Positions 26,506 to 40,774 of a stretch of 64,000 nt of DNA are shown in pieces. The first letter of the stretch is position 1. The number at the start of each line of letters is the position of its first letter. Under the pieces are notes generated by a model. It did no database searches. It saw only the letters and a program-made list of their open reading frames with translations, and had not been told where the DNA came from. Origin of the DNA: Echiichthys vipera (Eukaryota; Chordata; Actinopteri; Perciformes; Trachinidae). The stretch lies in the NCBI GenBank assembly GCA_963691815.1, contig OY829659.1, positions 30,298,170 to 30,362,169 of the forward strand, read 5' to 3'. The position numbers were made by a program, and so were the translations under genes.

Positions 26506-27812
26506 TGTAGCCCAGTGTAAATTGATGATATTAAAAAAAAGCATATGTCCAAGATAATAAATTAATTGCATAATAAATAGTAGTTAAGAGAGACAAATAA
26601 GTTCATGGTAAATAAATGTCCTTTAAGATTAAAAACATAAGTTAAAAATCATTCAGTTAAAAAAGTGAATGTTGGTTAATGTTATTGATGTATTGAAGTA
26701 TGCATTTAAAATGTTAAGTATTTGTTGTTTATAAATGTCTGTAACTATGCCTGAGAGTACAGGAAGACATAGACACACAAATGGTTGTGAATGTATTTTA
26801 TTTTGAAGGGGGGGAATTTAGCGAAGAACGGGAGAAAGGAAGATCGAGCGGAGCCTGGTGTAAGAGTGTAGGAAAAGAGACTGTAGCGAAAATGTTTGTC
26901 AGCAGGGTCGTGGAGGTGTTCGACTAGGACTTTGTGATGATTTCTCTGTCTGTTTGAGTGGACAACTCAACCTAATATCCGTGAAATAAGTGAAGCTAGC
27001 GGCTAACCAAGTGGCTAGTAGCGTACACCGACGTTGCTAACGAGCTAGCGGCTAGCGACTCGGACGGCAGAGCCTGTGTGAAAGCGTGAGTGGAGCTGTG
27101 GACAACGGAGCCGAGCCACAGCGTTATCAACAGCCACGTGTGACTTCCTTTCCTGTGTGGATCATCTCTTCACCTATCTTCCTGTTTCATCGGTTCTTCA
27201 GCTCAGGTGTGTGTGGCTACAACACCTGTGGAGTAAGGTATCTCCTCTTTTTTCTTCTGCCCAGTGGAGGCGGAGCAGCCATTTGCTGGCGGCTACAACA
27301 TATCCGAATTGCATCGGGCCTGCATCGGATGAACAGTATTTTTTAAATATTGACTTTTTATTTCTTTGCCGGCTATTTTATTTTCATGGGGCTCATTTAA
27401 GGGTTACAGTGATATTATTGTTTGAAAAGGTTTTGAAAAAGTGTGTGTAACTGTTTAATATAATTTGTGAGTAAACATTTTATTTTCTTATTTACACTAA
27501 ACAGTTGTGTCACTAAGTGTAGTATTTTTTAAGTTCATTAAGGTCAATAAGAATAATCCTAAGTTTAAAAAAGGTGATTGAAAGTACTATTATTACAAGA
27601 GTATTTAAATTCATAAGAGAGTAAAATTGATGGTTAAAAACTTGATTTAAAGGTGAAGTTAAGACAACATTTAAAAAGATTACTCTTCAAACATATGGTT
27701 TTTGTGTACTTTAAACTTTATTGCAGAGACCCCACCTTATTGTTGGATAGTTAAAAAGAGCTCAGGTTAGCCACCTCTCACTAATAGTTAAATACACTAG
27801 AGAGGCGCTACA
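26506..27812 (+). repeat. Gypsy 3' LTR
   Basis: A 1307-bp copy of the 5' LTR with the same TGTAGC and GCTACA ends. It lacks a 12-base stretch present in the 5' LTR and has two base differences from it. It is followed directly by CGAC, the right target-site copy, and then by satellite. Confidence 0.95.
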
Positions 27813-30653
27813 CGACTAAAAACAGACACAAAACTCCACAGAAACATTACAAAACGACTAAAAACAGATGAAAACACCACTAAAACGTGACAAAACGATT
27901 AAAAACAGGCAACACCACAAAAACTTGAGAAAACGACTAAAAACAGACGCAAAACTCCACAAAAACATTATGAAACGACTAAAAACAGATGAAAACACCA
28001 CAAAAACGTGATGAAACGACTAAAAACAGACGAAAAACCCACAAAAACATGACAAAACGACTAAAAACGGATGAAGACACCACAAAAACATGACAAAATG
28101 ACTAAAAACAGACGCAAAGCTCCATAAAACAATGCAAAACGACTATAAACAGACGCAAAACTCCACAAAAATGTGATGAAACAACTAAAAACAGATGAAA
28201 ACACCAAATAACCTGACAAAACGACTAAAAACAGACCAAGACTCCACAAAAACATGACAAAACGACTAAAAAAAGACGCAAAACTCCACAAAAACATTAT
28301 GAAACTACTAAAAACAGACGAAAACACCACAAATATGTGATAAAACGACTAAAAACAGACGAAAACACCACAAATCTGTGATGAAACGACTTAAAACAGA
28401 CGCAAAACACCACAAACACATGACTTAACGACTAAAAACCGAGGAAAACACCACAAAAACGTGATGAAACAACTAAAAACAGATGAAAACACCACAAAAC
28501 GTGATAACACAACTAAAAACAAACGAAACACACCACAAAAACGTGATGAAACGACTAAAAACAGATGAAAACACCACAAAAACGTGACAAAAATAACTAA
28601 AGACGGATGAAAACACCACAAAAACGTGATAAAACAACTATAAACAGACGAAACACACCACAAAAACGTGATGAAACGACTAAAAACAGACGCAAGACAC
28701 TGCAAAAAAAACTAAAAACAGATGAAAACACCACAAAAACGTGATGAAACCACTTAAAACAGATGAAAACACCACAAAAAGATGATAAAACAACTAAAAA
28801 AAGATGAAAACACCACAAAAACGTGATGGAATTACTAAAAACAGACGAAAACAAAACAAAGACGTTATCAACCGACTTAAAACAGATGAAAACACCACAA
28901 AAATGTGACAAAACGACTAAAAACAGACGAAAACACCACAAGAACATGACAAAACAACTAAAGACAGACGCAAAACTCCAGAAAAACATGATGAAACGAC
29001 TAAAAACAGATGAAACACCACAAAAACGTGACAAAAAAGACTAAAAACGGATGAAAATACCACAGAAACATGATAAAACAACTATAATCAGACGAAAAAC
29101 ACCACAAAAACGTGATGAAACGACTAAAAACAAACACAAGACACCACAAAAACGACTAAAAACAGATGAAAACACCACAAAAACGTGATGAAACAACTAA
29201 AAACAGATGCAAAACTCAACAAAACGTGATGAAACGACTAAAAACAGTTGAAAACACCACAAAAATGTGATAAAACAACTAAAAACAGACGAAACACACC
29301 ACAAAAACGTGATGAAACGACTAAAAACAGAGGCAAGACACCACAAAAATGTGACAAAAAGACTAAAAACAGATATAAACTGCGCAAAAACGTGATGAAA
29401 CGTCTAAAAACAGATTAAAACACCACAAAACGTGATAAGACAACTAAAAACAGACGAAACACACCACAAAAACGTGATGAAACGACTAAAAACAGACGCG
29501 AAACTCCACAAAAACATGATGAATAGACTAAAATCAGACGCAAAACTCCAAAGGAACATGACAAAACGACTGAAAACAGATGAAAACACCACTAAAACGT
29601 GACAAAACGATTAAAAACAGACAACACCACAAAAACATGACAAAACGACTAAAAACAGACGCAAAACTCCACAAAAACATTATAAAAATGACTAAACACG
29701 GATGAAAACACCACAAAAACGTGATGAAACGACTAAAAAGAGACGCAAAACACCACAAAAACATGGCAAAACGACTAAAAACAGACGAAAACACCACAAA
29801 AACGTGATGAAACGACTAAAAACAGACGAAAAATTCCACAGAAACATGACAAAACGACTAAAAACTGTTTAAAATACCACTAAAACGTGACAAAACGACT
29901 AAAAACAGACAAACACCAACAAAAACGTGATGAAACGACTAAAATCAGACGAAAACACCACAAATACGTTATGAAACGACTTTAAACTGATGAAAACACC
30001 ACAAATACATTACAAAAATGACTAAAAACTGATGAAAACACCACAAAAACGTGATGAAACGACAAAAAAACAGATGAAAACACAACAAAACGTGATAAGA
30101 CAACTAAAAACAGACGAAACACCACAAAAATGTGATGAAACGACTAAAACAGACGCAAAACACCACAAAAACATGGCAAAACGACTAAAAACAGACGAAA
30201 ACACCTCAAAAACGTGATGAAACTACTAAAAACAGACGAAAAATTCCACAGAAACATGACAAAACAACTAATAACTGTTTAAAATACCACTAAAACGTGA
30301 CAAAACGACTAAAAACAGACAAAAACACCAACAAAAACGTGATGAAACGACTAAAATCAGACGAAAACACCACAAATACGTTATGAAACGACTTAAAACA
30401 GACGCAAAACACCACAAAAACATGGCAAAACGACTAAAAACAGACGAAAACACCACAAAAACGTGATGAAACTACTAAAAACAGACGAAAAATTCCACAG
30501 AAACATGACAAAACAACTAATAACTGTTTAAAATACCACTAAAACGTGACAAAACGACTAAAAACAGACAAAAACACCAACAAAAACGTGATGAAACGAC
30601 TAAAATCAGACGAAAACACCACAAATACGTTATGAAACGACTTAAAACAGATG

Positions 30654-30658
30654 AAAAC
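30654..30658. other. Empty site of the ERV insertion (paralogous)
   Basis: AAAAC sits here without an insertion. The left context equals that before 40339, and the right context (ACCACAAATACGTGAC and onward) equals that from 47572. Offsets are 9685 on the left and 16913 on the right. This fixes the ERV ends and its 5-bp target duplication independently of the LTR sequences. Confidence 0.93.
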
Positions 30659-30730
30659 ACCACAAATACGTGACAAAAATGACTAAAGACGGATGAAAAC
30701 AGCACAAAAATGTGATAAAACAACTATAAA

Positions 30731-32674
30731 CAGACGAAACACACCACAAAAACATGATGAAACGACTAAAAACAGACGCAAGACACCGCAAAAAAGACTA
30801 AAAACAGATGAAAACACCACAAAAACATGACAAAAATGACTAAAATCGGATGAAAACACCACAAAAACGTGATGAAACGACTAAAAACAGATGAAAACAC
30901 CACAAAACGTGAAAAGACAACTAAAAACAGACGAAACACACCACAAAAACGTGGTGAAACAACTATAAACAGATGAAAACACCACATAAACATGACAAAA
31001 ATGACTAAAAACGGATGAAAACACCACAAAACGTGATAAAACAACTAAAAAAAGACAAAAACACCACAAAAATATGATGTAAAGACAAAAAACAGACGCA
31101 AAACTCCACAAAACATGATGAAACGACTGAAAACAGACGCAAAACTCCACAAAAACATGACAAAACGACTAAAAACAAATGAAAACACCACAAAAAAATG
31201 ACAAGACAACTATAAACATATCAAAACACCACAAAAACGTGATAAAACGACTAAAAACAGACAAAAACACCACAAATATGTGATGAAACGACTTAAAACA
31301 GACGCAAAACACCACAAACACATGACTAAACGACTAAAATCAGACGAAACCACCACAAAAACGTGATGAAACGACTAGAAACAGACGAAAACACCACAAA
31401 TATGTTATGAAACGACCTAAAACAGATGAAAACACCACAAAAACATGACAAAAATTACTAAAGACGGATGAAAACACCACAAAAACGTGATAAAACAACT
31501 ATAAACAGATGAAACACACCACAAAAACATGATGAAACGACTAAAAACAGACGCAAGACACCGCAAAAAAGACTTAAAAACAGATGAAAACACCACAAAT
31601 ATATAATAAAACAACTAAAAAAAGACGAAAACAACACAAAAACGTGATGGAATTACTAAAAACAGAAGAAACACAACAAAAACGTTATGAACCGACTTAA
31701 AACAGACGAAACACACCACAAAAACATGATGAAACGACTAAAAACAGACGCAAGACACCGCAAAAAAGACTAAAAACAGATGAAAACACCACAAAAACAT
31801 GACAAAAATGACTAAAATCGGATGAAAACACCACAAAAACGTGATGAAACGACTAAAAACAGATGAAAACACCACAAAACGTGAAAAGACAACTAAAAAC
31901 AGACGAAACACACCACAAAAACGTGGTGAAACAACTATAAACAGATGAAAACACCACATAAACATGACAAAAATGACTAAAAACGGATGAAAACACCACA
32001 AAACGTGATAAAACAACTAAAAAAAGACAAAAACACCACAAAAATATGATGTAAAGACAAAAAACAGACGCAAAACTCCACAAAACATGATGAAACGACT
32101 GAAAACAGACGCAAAACTCCACAAAAACATGACAAAACGACTAAAAACAAATGAAAACACCACAAAAAAATGACAAGACAACTATAAACATATCAAAACA
32201 CCACAAAAACGTGATAAAACGACTAAAAACAGACAAAAACACCACAAATATGTGATGAAACGACTTAAAACAGACGCAAAACACCACAAACACATGACTA
32301 AACGACTAAAAACAGACGAAACCACCACAAAAACGTGATGAAACGACTAGAAACAGACGAAAACACCACAAATATGTTATGAAACGACCTAAAACAGATG
32401 AAAACACCACAAAAACATGACAAAAATTACTAAAGACGGATGAAAACACCACAAAAACGTGATAAAACAACTATAAACAGATGAAACACACCACAAAAAC
32501 ATGATGAAACGACTAAAAACAGACGCAAGACACCGCAAAAAAGACTTAAAAACAGATGAAAACACCACAAATATATAATAAAACAACTAAAAAAAGACGA
32601 AAACAACACAAAAACGTGATGGAATTACTAAAAACAGAAGAAACACAACAAAAACGTTATGAACCGACTTAAAA
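30731..32674. repeat. 972-bp tandem duplication in block B
   Basis: Two successive blocks, 30731-31702 and 31703-32674, repeat with an offset of 972 bp. Example: 30766-31044 matches 31738-32016 without a visible change. Shared rare units include GACACCGCAAAAAAGAC and ACAAATATATAATAAAAC. Confidence 0.88.
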
Positions 32675-34502
32675 CAGATGAAAACACCACAAAAATGTGA
32701 CAAAACGACTAAAAACAGACGAAAACACCACAAGAACATGACAAAACAACTAAAAGCAGACGCAAAACTCCAGAAAAACATGATGAAACGACTAAAAACA
32801 GATGAAAACACCACAAAAACGTGACAAAAAATACTAAAAACTGATGAAAATACCACAAAAACGTGATAAAACAACTATAAACAGACGAATCACACCACAA
32901 AAACGTGATAAAACGACTAAAAACAAACTCAATACACCACAAAAACGACTAAAAACAGATGAAAACACCACAAAAACGTGATGAAACAACTAAAAACAGA
33001 TACAAAACTCAACAAAAACGTGATGAAACGACTAAAAACAGAAGCAAGACACCACAAAAATGTGACAAAAAGACTAAAAACAGATGAAAACTGCGCAAAA
33101 ACGTGATGAAACGTCTAAAAACAGATTAAAACACCACAAAAACATGATAAAACAACTAAAAAAAGACAAAAACACCACAAAAACATGATGAAACGACTAA
33201 AAACAGATGAAAACACCATAAAAAAAGTGATGAAACCACTAAGAACAGACAAAAACACCACAAGAACATGAAAAAACGTGATAAAACAACTATAAACAGA
33301 CGAAAGACACCACAAAGACGTGATGAAACGACTAAAAACAAACGCAAGACAACACAAAAACGACCAAAAACAGATGAAAACACCACAAAAACGTGATGAA
33401 ACAACTAAAAACAGATGCAAAACTCAACAAAAACGTGATGAAACGACTAAAAACAGATGAAAACACCACAAAAACGTGATAAAACAACTAAAAACAGACG
33501 AAACACACCACAAAAACGTGATGAAACGACCAAAAACAGATGCCAGACACCACAAAAATGTGACAAAAAGACTAAAATCAGATGAAAACAGTGCAAAAAC
33601 GTGATGAAACGCCTAAAAACAGATGAAAACACCACAAAAACATGTCAAAACAGCTAAAAACAGACGAAAAACACCACAAAAACGTGATGAAACGACAAAA
33701 AACACAAGAAAACACCACAAATATGTGATGAAACGACTTAATAAGGACGAAAGGCACCACTAAAACGTGACAAAATGATTAAAAACAGACAACACCAAAA
33801 AAACATGACAAAACGACTAAAAACAGACGCAAAACTCCACAAAAACATTATGAAACGACTTAAAACAGATGAAAACACAACAAAAACGTGATGAAACGAC
33901 TAAAAACAGACGAAAACACCATAAAAACATAACAAAACAACTTAAAACAGATGAAAACATCACAAAAACATTACAAAAATGACTAAAAACAGATGAAAAC
34001 ACCACAAAAACGTGATAAAACGACTAAAAACAGATGAGAAAACCACAAGAATTTGATGAAACGACTAAAAACAGATGAAAACACCATAAAAAAAGTGATG
34101 AAACCACTAAGAACAGACAAAAACACCACAAGAACATGAAAAAACGTGATAAAACAACTATAAACAGACGAAAGACACCACAAAGACGTGATGAAACGAC
34201 TAAAAACAAACGCAAGACAACACAAAAACGACCAAAAACAGATGAAAACACCACAAAAACGTGATGAAACAACTAAAAACAGATGCAAAACTCAACAAAA
34301 ACGTGATGAAACGACTAAAAACAGATGAAAACACCACAAAAACGTGATAAAACAACTAAAAACAGACGAAACACACCACAAAAACGTGATGAAACGACCA
34401 AAAACAGATGCAAGACACCACAAAAATGTGACAAAAAGACTAAAATCAGATGAAAACAGTGCAAAAACGTGATGAAACGCCTAAAAACAGATGAAAACAC
34501 CA

Positions 34503-37500
34503 CAAAAACATGTCAAAACAGCTAAAAACAGACGAAAAACACCACAAAAACGTGATGAAACGACAAAAAACACAAGAAAACACCACAAATATGTGATAAA
34601 ACGACTTAATAAGGACGAAAGGCACCACTAAAACGTGACAAAATGATTAAAAACAGACAACACCAAAAAAACATGACAAAACGACTAAAAACAGACGCAA
34701 AACTCCACAAAAACAATTTGAAACGACTTAAAACAGATGAAAACACCACAAAAACGTGATTAAAAGACTAAAAACAGACGAAAACACCACAAAAACATGA
34801 GAAAGCGACTAAAAACGGATAAAAACACCACAAAAACATGACAAAACGACTAAAAAAAATCAAAACACCACAAAAATATGATAAAACAACTAAAAACAGA
34901 CGAAAAAAAACACAAAAACGTGATGAAACGACTAAAAACAGACGCAAGACACCACAAAAACAACTAAAAACTGATTAAAATACCACTAAAACGTGATGAA
35001 CCGACTTAAAACAAATGAAAACACCACAAAAACGTGATGAAACAACTAAAAACAGACAGAAAGCTCAACAAAAACATGACAAATCAACTAAAAACAGAAG
35101 AAAAACTCCACAAAATCGTGATGAAATGACTAAAAACAGATGAAAACACCACAAAAACTTGATAAAACAACTTCAAAACAGACGAAACACACCACAAAAA
35201 CATGAAAAAACAACTAAAAACAGACGAAAAAAAACACAAAAACGTGATGAAACGACTAAAAACAGACGCAAGACACCACAAAAACAACTAAAAACTGATT
35301 AAAATACCACTAAAACGTGATGAACCGACTTAAAACAAATGAAAAGACCTCGAAAAGGTGACAAAAACGACTAAAAACAGCTGAAAACACCACAAAAACG
35401 TGGAAAAACGACTAAAAACAGATGAAAACACCACAAAAACGTGATGAAACGACTTAAAACAGATGAAAACACCACAAAAACGTGATGAAACAACTAAAAA
35501 CAGATGAAAACACCACAAAAACGACTAAAAACAGATGAAAACACCACAGAAAAGTAATGAAACGCCTCAAAACAGATGAAAACACCACAAAACGCAATGA
35601 AAGGACCAAAAAACAGACGAAAACACCACAAAAACATTACAAAACGACTTAAAACGGATGAAAACATCCCAAAAACATTACAAAAATGACTAAAAACAGA
35701 TGAAAACACCACTAAAACGTGACAAAACGACTAAAAACAGACGCAAAACTCCACAAAAACATTACGAAACGACTAAAAACGGATGAAAGCACCACAAATC
35801 GCGAGGAAACAACCAAAAAACAGACGAAAACACCACAAAAACATTACAAAACGACTAAAAACGGGTAAGCACCACAAAAAGGTCAGAAAACGACCAAAAA
35901 CAGATGAAAACACCACAAGAACATGACAAAACAAATAAAAACAGACGCAAAACTCCACAAAAACATGATGAAACGACTAAAAACAGATAAAAACACCACA
36001 AAAACGTGATGAAACGACTAAAAACAGACAAAAACACCCCAAAAACATGATGAAACCACTAAAAAACAGATGAAAACACCACTAAAACATGAAAAAACGA
36101 CTAAAAACAGACGCAAAACTCCACAGAAATATGACAAAACGACTAAGAACAGATGAAAACACCACTAAAACGTGACAAAACAACTAAAAACAGACGCAAA
36201 ACTCCACAAAAACATTATGAAACGACTAAAAACGGATGAAAGCACCACAAAAACATGTCAAAACAGCTAAAAACAGACGAAAAACACCACAAAAACGTGA
36301 TGAAACGACAAAAAACACAAGAAAACACCACAAATATGTGATAAAACGACTTAATAAGGACGAAAGGCACCACTAAAACGTGACAAAATGATTAAAAACA
36401 GACAACACCAAAAAAACATGACAAAACGACTAAAAACAGACGCAAAACTCCACAAAAACAATTTGAAACGACTTAAAACAGATGAAAACACCACAAAAAC
36501 GTGATTAAAAGACTAAAAACAGACGAAAACACCACAAAAACATGAGAAAGCGACTAAAAACGGATAAAAACACCACAAAAACATGACAAAACGACTAAAA
36601 AAAATCAAAACACCACAAAAATATGATAAAACAACTAAAAACAGACGAAAAAAAACACAAAAACGTGATGAAACGACTAAAAACAGACGCAAGACACCAC
36701 AAAAACAACTAAAAACTGATTAAAATACCACTAAAACGTGATGAACCGACTTAAAACAAATGAAAACACCACAAAAACGTGATGAAACAACTAAAAACAG
36801 ACAGAAAACTCAACAAAAACATGACAAATCAACTAAAAACAGAAGAAAAACTCCACAAAATCGTGATGAAATGACTAAAAACAGATGAAAACACCACAAA
36901 AACTTGATAAAACAACTTCAAAACAGACGAAACACACCACAAAAACATGAAAAAACAACTAAAAACAGACGAAAAAAAACACAAAAACGTGATGAAACGA
37001 CTAAAAACAGACGCAAGACACCACAAAAACAACTAAAAACTGATTAAAATACCACTAAAACGTGATGAACCGACTTAAAACAAATGAAAAGACCTCGAAA
37101 AGGTGACAAAAACGACTAAAAACAGCTGAAAACACCACAAAAACGTGGAAAAACGACTAAAAACAGATGAAAACACCACAAAAACGTGATGAAACGACTT
37201 AAAACAGATGAAAACACCACAAAAACGTGATGAAACAACTAAAAACAGATGAAAACACCACAAAAACGACTAAAAACAGATGAAAACACCACAGAAAAGT
37301 AATGAAACGCCTCAAAACAGATGAAAACACCACAAAACGCAATGAAAGGACCAAAAAACAGACGAAAACACCACAAAAACATTACAAAACGACTTAAAAC
37401 GGATGAAAACATCCCAAAAACATTACAAAAATGACTAAAAACAGATGAAAACACCACTAAAACGTGACAAAACGACTAAAAACAGACGCAAAACTCCACA

Positions 37501-37992
37501 AAAACATTACGAAACGACTAAAAACGGATGAAAGCACCACAAATCGCGAGGAAACAACCAAAAAACAGACGAAAACACCACAAAAACATTACAAAACGAC
37601 TAAAAACGGGTGAAAGCACCACAAAAAGGTCACAAAACGACCAAAAACAGATGAAAACACCACAAGAACATGACAAAACGACTAAAAACAGACGCAAAAC
37701 TCCACAAAAACATGATGAAACGACTAAAAACAGATAAAAACACCACAAAAACGTGATGAAACGACTAAAAACAGACAAAAACACCCCAAAAACATGATGA
37801 AACCACTAAAAAACAGATGAAAACACCACTAAAACATGAAAAAACGACTAAAAACAGACGCAAAACTCCACAGAAATATGACAAAACGACTAAAAACAGA
37901 TGAAAACACCACTAAAACGTGACAAAACAACTAAAAACAGACGCAAAACTCCACAAAAACATTATGAAACGACTAAAAACGGATGAAAGCAC
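34503..37992. repeat. 1745-bp tandem duplication in block B
   Basis: Bases 34503-36247 recur at 36248-37992. Anchors include 35084-35287 with 36829-37032 and 35494-35712 with 37239-37457. Block A near the left edge has only one copy of this region, so it arose after A and B separated, or was lost from A. Confidence 0.88.
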
Positions 37993-38445
37993 CACAAAAC
38001 GCGATGAAACGACCAAAAAACAGACGAAAACACCACAAAAACATTACAAAATGACTAAAAACGGGTGAAAGCACCACAAAAAGGTGACAAAACGACTAAA
38101 AACAGACGAAAACACCAAAAGACATGACAAAACGACTAAAAACAGACGCAAAACTCCACAAAAACATGATGAAACGACTAAAAACAGATAAAAACACCAC
38201 AAAAACGTGATGAAACGACTAAAAACAGACAAAAACACCCCAAAAACATGATGAAACCACTAAAAAACAGATGAAAACACCACTAAAACATGAAAAAAAC
38301 GACTAAAAACAGACGCAAAACTCCACAAAAACATGATGAAACGACTAAAAACAGATAAAAACACCACAAAAACGTGATGAAACGACTAAAAACAGACAAA
38401 AACACCCCAAAAACATGATGAAACCACTAAAAAACAGATGAAAAC

Positions 38446-40095
38446 ACCACTAAAACATGAAAAAACGACTAAAAACAGACGCAAAACTCCACAGAAATAT
38501 GACAAAACGACTAAAAACAGATGAAAACACCACTAAAACGTGACAAAACAACTAAAAACAGACGCAAAACTCCACAAAAACATTATGAAACGACTAAAAA
38601 CGGATGAAAGCACCACAAAACGCGATGAAACGACCAAAAAACAGACGAAAACACCACAAAAACATTACAAAATGACTAAAAACGGGTGAAAGCACCACAA
38701 AAAGGTGACAAAACGACTAAAAACAGACGAAAACACCAAAAGACATGACAAAACGACTAAAAACAGACGCAAAACTCCACAAAAACATGATGAAACGACT
38801 CAAATCAGACGAAAACACCACAAATACGTTATGAAACGACTTTAAACTGATGAAAACACCACAAATACATGACAAAAATGACTAAAAACTGATGAAAACA
38901 CCACAAAAACGTGATGAAACGACAAAAAAACAGATGAAAACACAACAAAACGTGATAAGACAACTAAAAACAGACGAAACACCACAAAAATGTGATGAAA
39001 CGACTAAAACAGACGCAAAACACCACAAAAACATGGCAAAACGACTAAAAACAGACGAAAACACCACAAAAACGTGATGAAACTACTAAAAACAGACGAA
39101 AAATTCCACAGAAACATGACAAAACAACTAATAACTGTTTAAAATACCACTAAAACGTGACAAAACGACTAAAAACAGACAAAAACACCAACAAAAACGT
39201 GATGAAACGACTAAAATCAGACGAAAACACCACAAATACGTTATGAAACGACTTAAAACAGACGCAAAACACCACTAAAACATGAAAAAACGACTAAAAA
39301 CAGACGCAAAACTCCACAGAAATATGACAAAACGACTAAAAACAGATGAAAACACCACTAAAACGTGACAAAACAACTAAAAACAGACGCAAAACTCCAC
39401 AAAAACATTATGAAACGACTAAAAACGGATGAAAGCACCACAAAACGCGATGAAACGACCAAAAAACAGACGAAAACACCACAAAAACATTACAAAATGA
39501 CTAAAAACGGGTGAAAGCACCACAAAAAGGTGACAAAACGACTAAAAACAGACGAAAACACCAAAAGACATGACAAAACGACTAAAAACAGACGCAAAAC
39601 TCCACAAAAACATGATGAAACGACTAAAATCAGACGAAAACACCACAAATACGTTATGAAACGACTTTAAACTGATGAAAACACCACAAATACATGACAA
39701 AAATGACTAAAAACTGATGAAAACACCACAAAAACGTGATGAAACGACAAAAAAACAGATGAAAACACAACAAAACGTGATAAGACAACTAAAAACAGAC
39801 GAAACACCACAAAAATGTGATGAAACGACTAAAACAGACGCAAAACACCACAAAAACATGGCAAAACGACTAAAAACAGACGAAAACACCACAAAAACGT
39901 GATGAAACTACTAAAAACAGACGAAAAATTCCACAGAAACATGACAAAACAACTAATAACTGTTTAAAATACCACTAAAACGTGACAAAACGACTAAAAA
40001 CAGACAAAAACACCAACAAAAACGTGATGAAACGACTAAAATCAGACGAAAACACCACAAATACGTTATGAAACGACTTAAAACAGACGCAAAAC
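38446..40095. repeat. 825-bp tandem duplication before the ERV
   Basis: Bases 38446-39270 recur at 39271-40095 with an offset of 825 bp. Anchor: 38892-39077 matches 39717-39902. It contains the junction where an AAACTCCACA-rich satellite meets the start of block C (39626). Confidence 0.85.
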
Positions 40096-40343
40096 ACCAC
40101 AAAAACATGGCAAAACGACTAAAAACAGACGAAAACACCACAAAAACGTGATGAAACTACTAAAAACAGACGAAAAATTCCACAGAAACATGACAAAACA
40201 ACTAATAACTGTTTAAAATACCACTAAAACGTGACAAAACGACTAAAAACAGACAAAAACACCAACAAAAACGTGATGAAACGACTAAAATCAGACGAAA
40301 ACACCACAAATACGTTATGAAACGACTTAAAACAGATGAAAAC

Positions 40344-40750
40344 TGTATAAATAATAAATGTGCATAAAGTAATCTCATATTTACTCAAATTGCCTTTGCA
40401 TTTTAACTAACATTACTTGGTGTGTGTGTATAGCCAAGTTGTGCAGAGGTGCTTTGCAGGTCAAGGAAATCAGATAAGCCTGACTGTTAATGTGTCACCA
40501 AAAGGGGGGTCTGTGGAAACACAGACCCTGCTCAGCAGCTATGTGACCCTCACCTTAAGAATGGTAATTCATTGTATACATTGTAACCACCAAAAGCCAA
40601 TAAAATGAAGGGGTCCGGCAGAGATTACCTCAGATCGGTAGGAGATTTGTAACTGAGCAGATCTCTGTCCGTTCTCCTTGCAAGTAAAATAACTCTTGTC
40701 TTTCTCTCTTTTGTTAAGTTTTGGGTGTTTTAGGTTGCTTAAACCTGACA
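40344..40750 (+). repeat. ERV 5' LTR
   Basis: A 407-bp LTR with TG and CA ends. The polyadenylation signal AATAAA is at 40599-40604, followed by a GT/T-rich stretch typical of U5. The first bases (TGTATAAATAATAAATG) differ from the 3' LTR, which begins TGTTGGAATAAATG. From the shared ATAAATGTGC onward I find no differences. A short open frame (about 63 codons, at 40417) occurs in both LTRs and is not a gene. Confidence 0.93.
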
Positions 40751-40756
40751 TTTATT

Positions 40757-40774
40757 TGGTCCTTCGAGCCGGAT
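40757..40774 (+). promoter_or_regulatory. ERV primer-binding site, tRNA-Tyr
   Basis: TGGTCCTTCGAGCCGGAT starts six bases after the LTR. It is complementary to the 3' end, with CCA, of vertebrate tRNA-Tyr (GTA) as I recall it, at 17 of 18 positions. The mismatch is at the last position. Confidence 0.8.

Larger units (their letters stand above)
19092..27812 (+). mobile_element. Full-length Ty3/Gypsy LTR retrotransposon
   Basis: An 8721-bp element in order: 5' LTR, tRNA-Thr primer site, gag-protease-RT frame, RNase H-integrase frame, polypurine tract, 3' LTR. The termini are the inverted pair TGTAGC and GCTACA. CGAC flanks both sides (19088-19091, 27813-27816), a 4-bp target duplication. RT, then RNase H, then integrase is the Ty3/Gypsy order. 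Between the LTRs I see two substitutions and one 12-base indel over about 1.3 kb, so the insertion is young. The single visible coding lesion is a frame break between RT and RNase H near 23650. There is no envelope gene. Confidence 0.95.
29941..38283. repeat. Block B: left copy of the 9685-bp offset duplication
   Basis: This block recurs from 39626 onward with an offset of 9685 up to the ERV, and of 16913-16915 after it. Anchors: 30268-30456 matches 39953-40141; 30766-31044 matches 47679-47957; 33115-33420 matches 50028-50333; 37518-37784 matches 54433-54699. The change in offset, 7228, equals ERV (7223) plus target copy (5). It contains the 972-bp, 868-bp and 1745-bp internal duplications, all present in the other copy. 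Confidence 0.9.
27813..40343. repeat. 41-bp satellite array, segment III
   Basis: About 12.5 kb of satellite between the Gypsy element and the ERV. The first part (27.8-28.3 kb) matches 15.2-15.7 kb. The part from 28.4 to 29.9 kb matches 17.6-19.0 kb with an offset near 10851. From about 29941 the sequence is block B, which recurs downstream as block C. No RNA gene or host gene was seen. It ends with AAAAC (40339-40343), the left target copy of the ERV. Confidence 0.96.
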
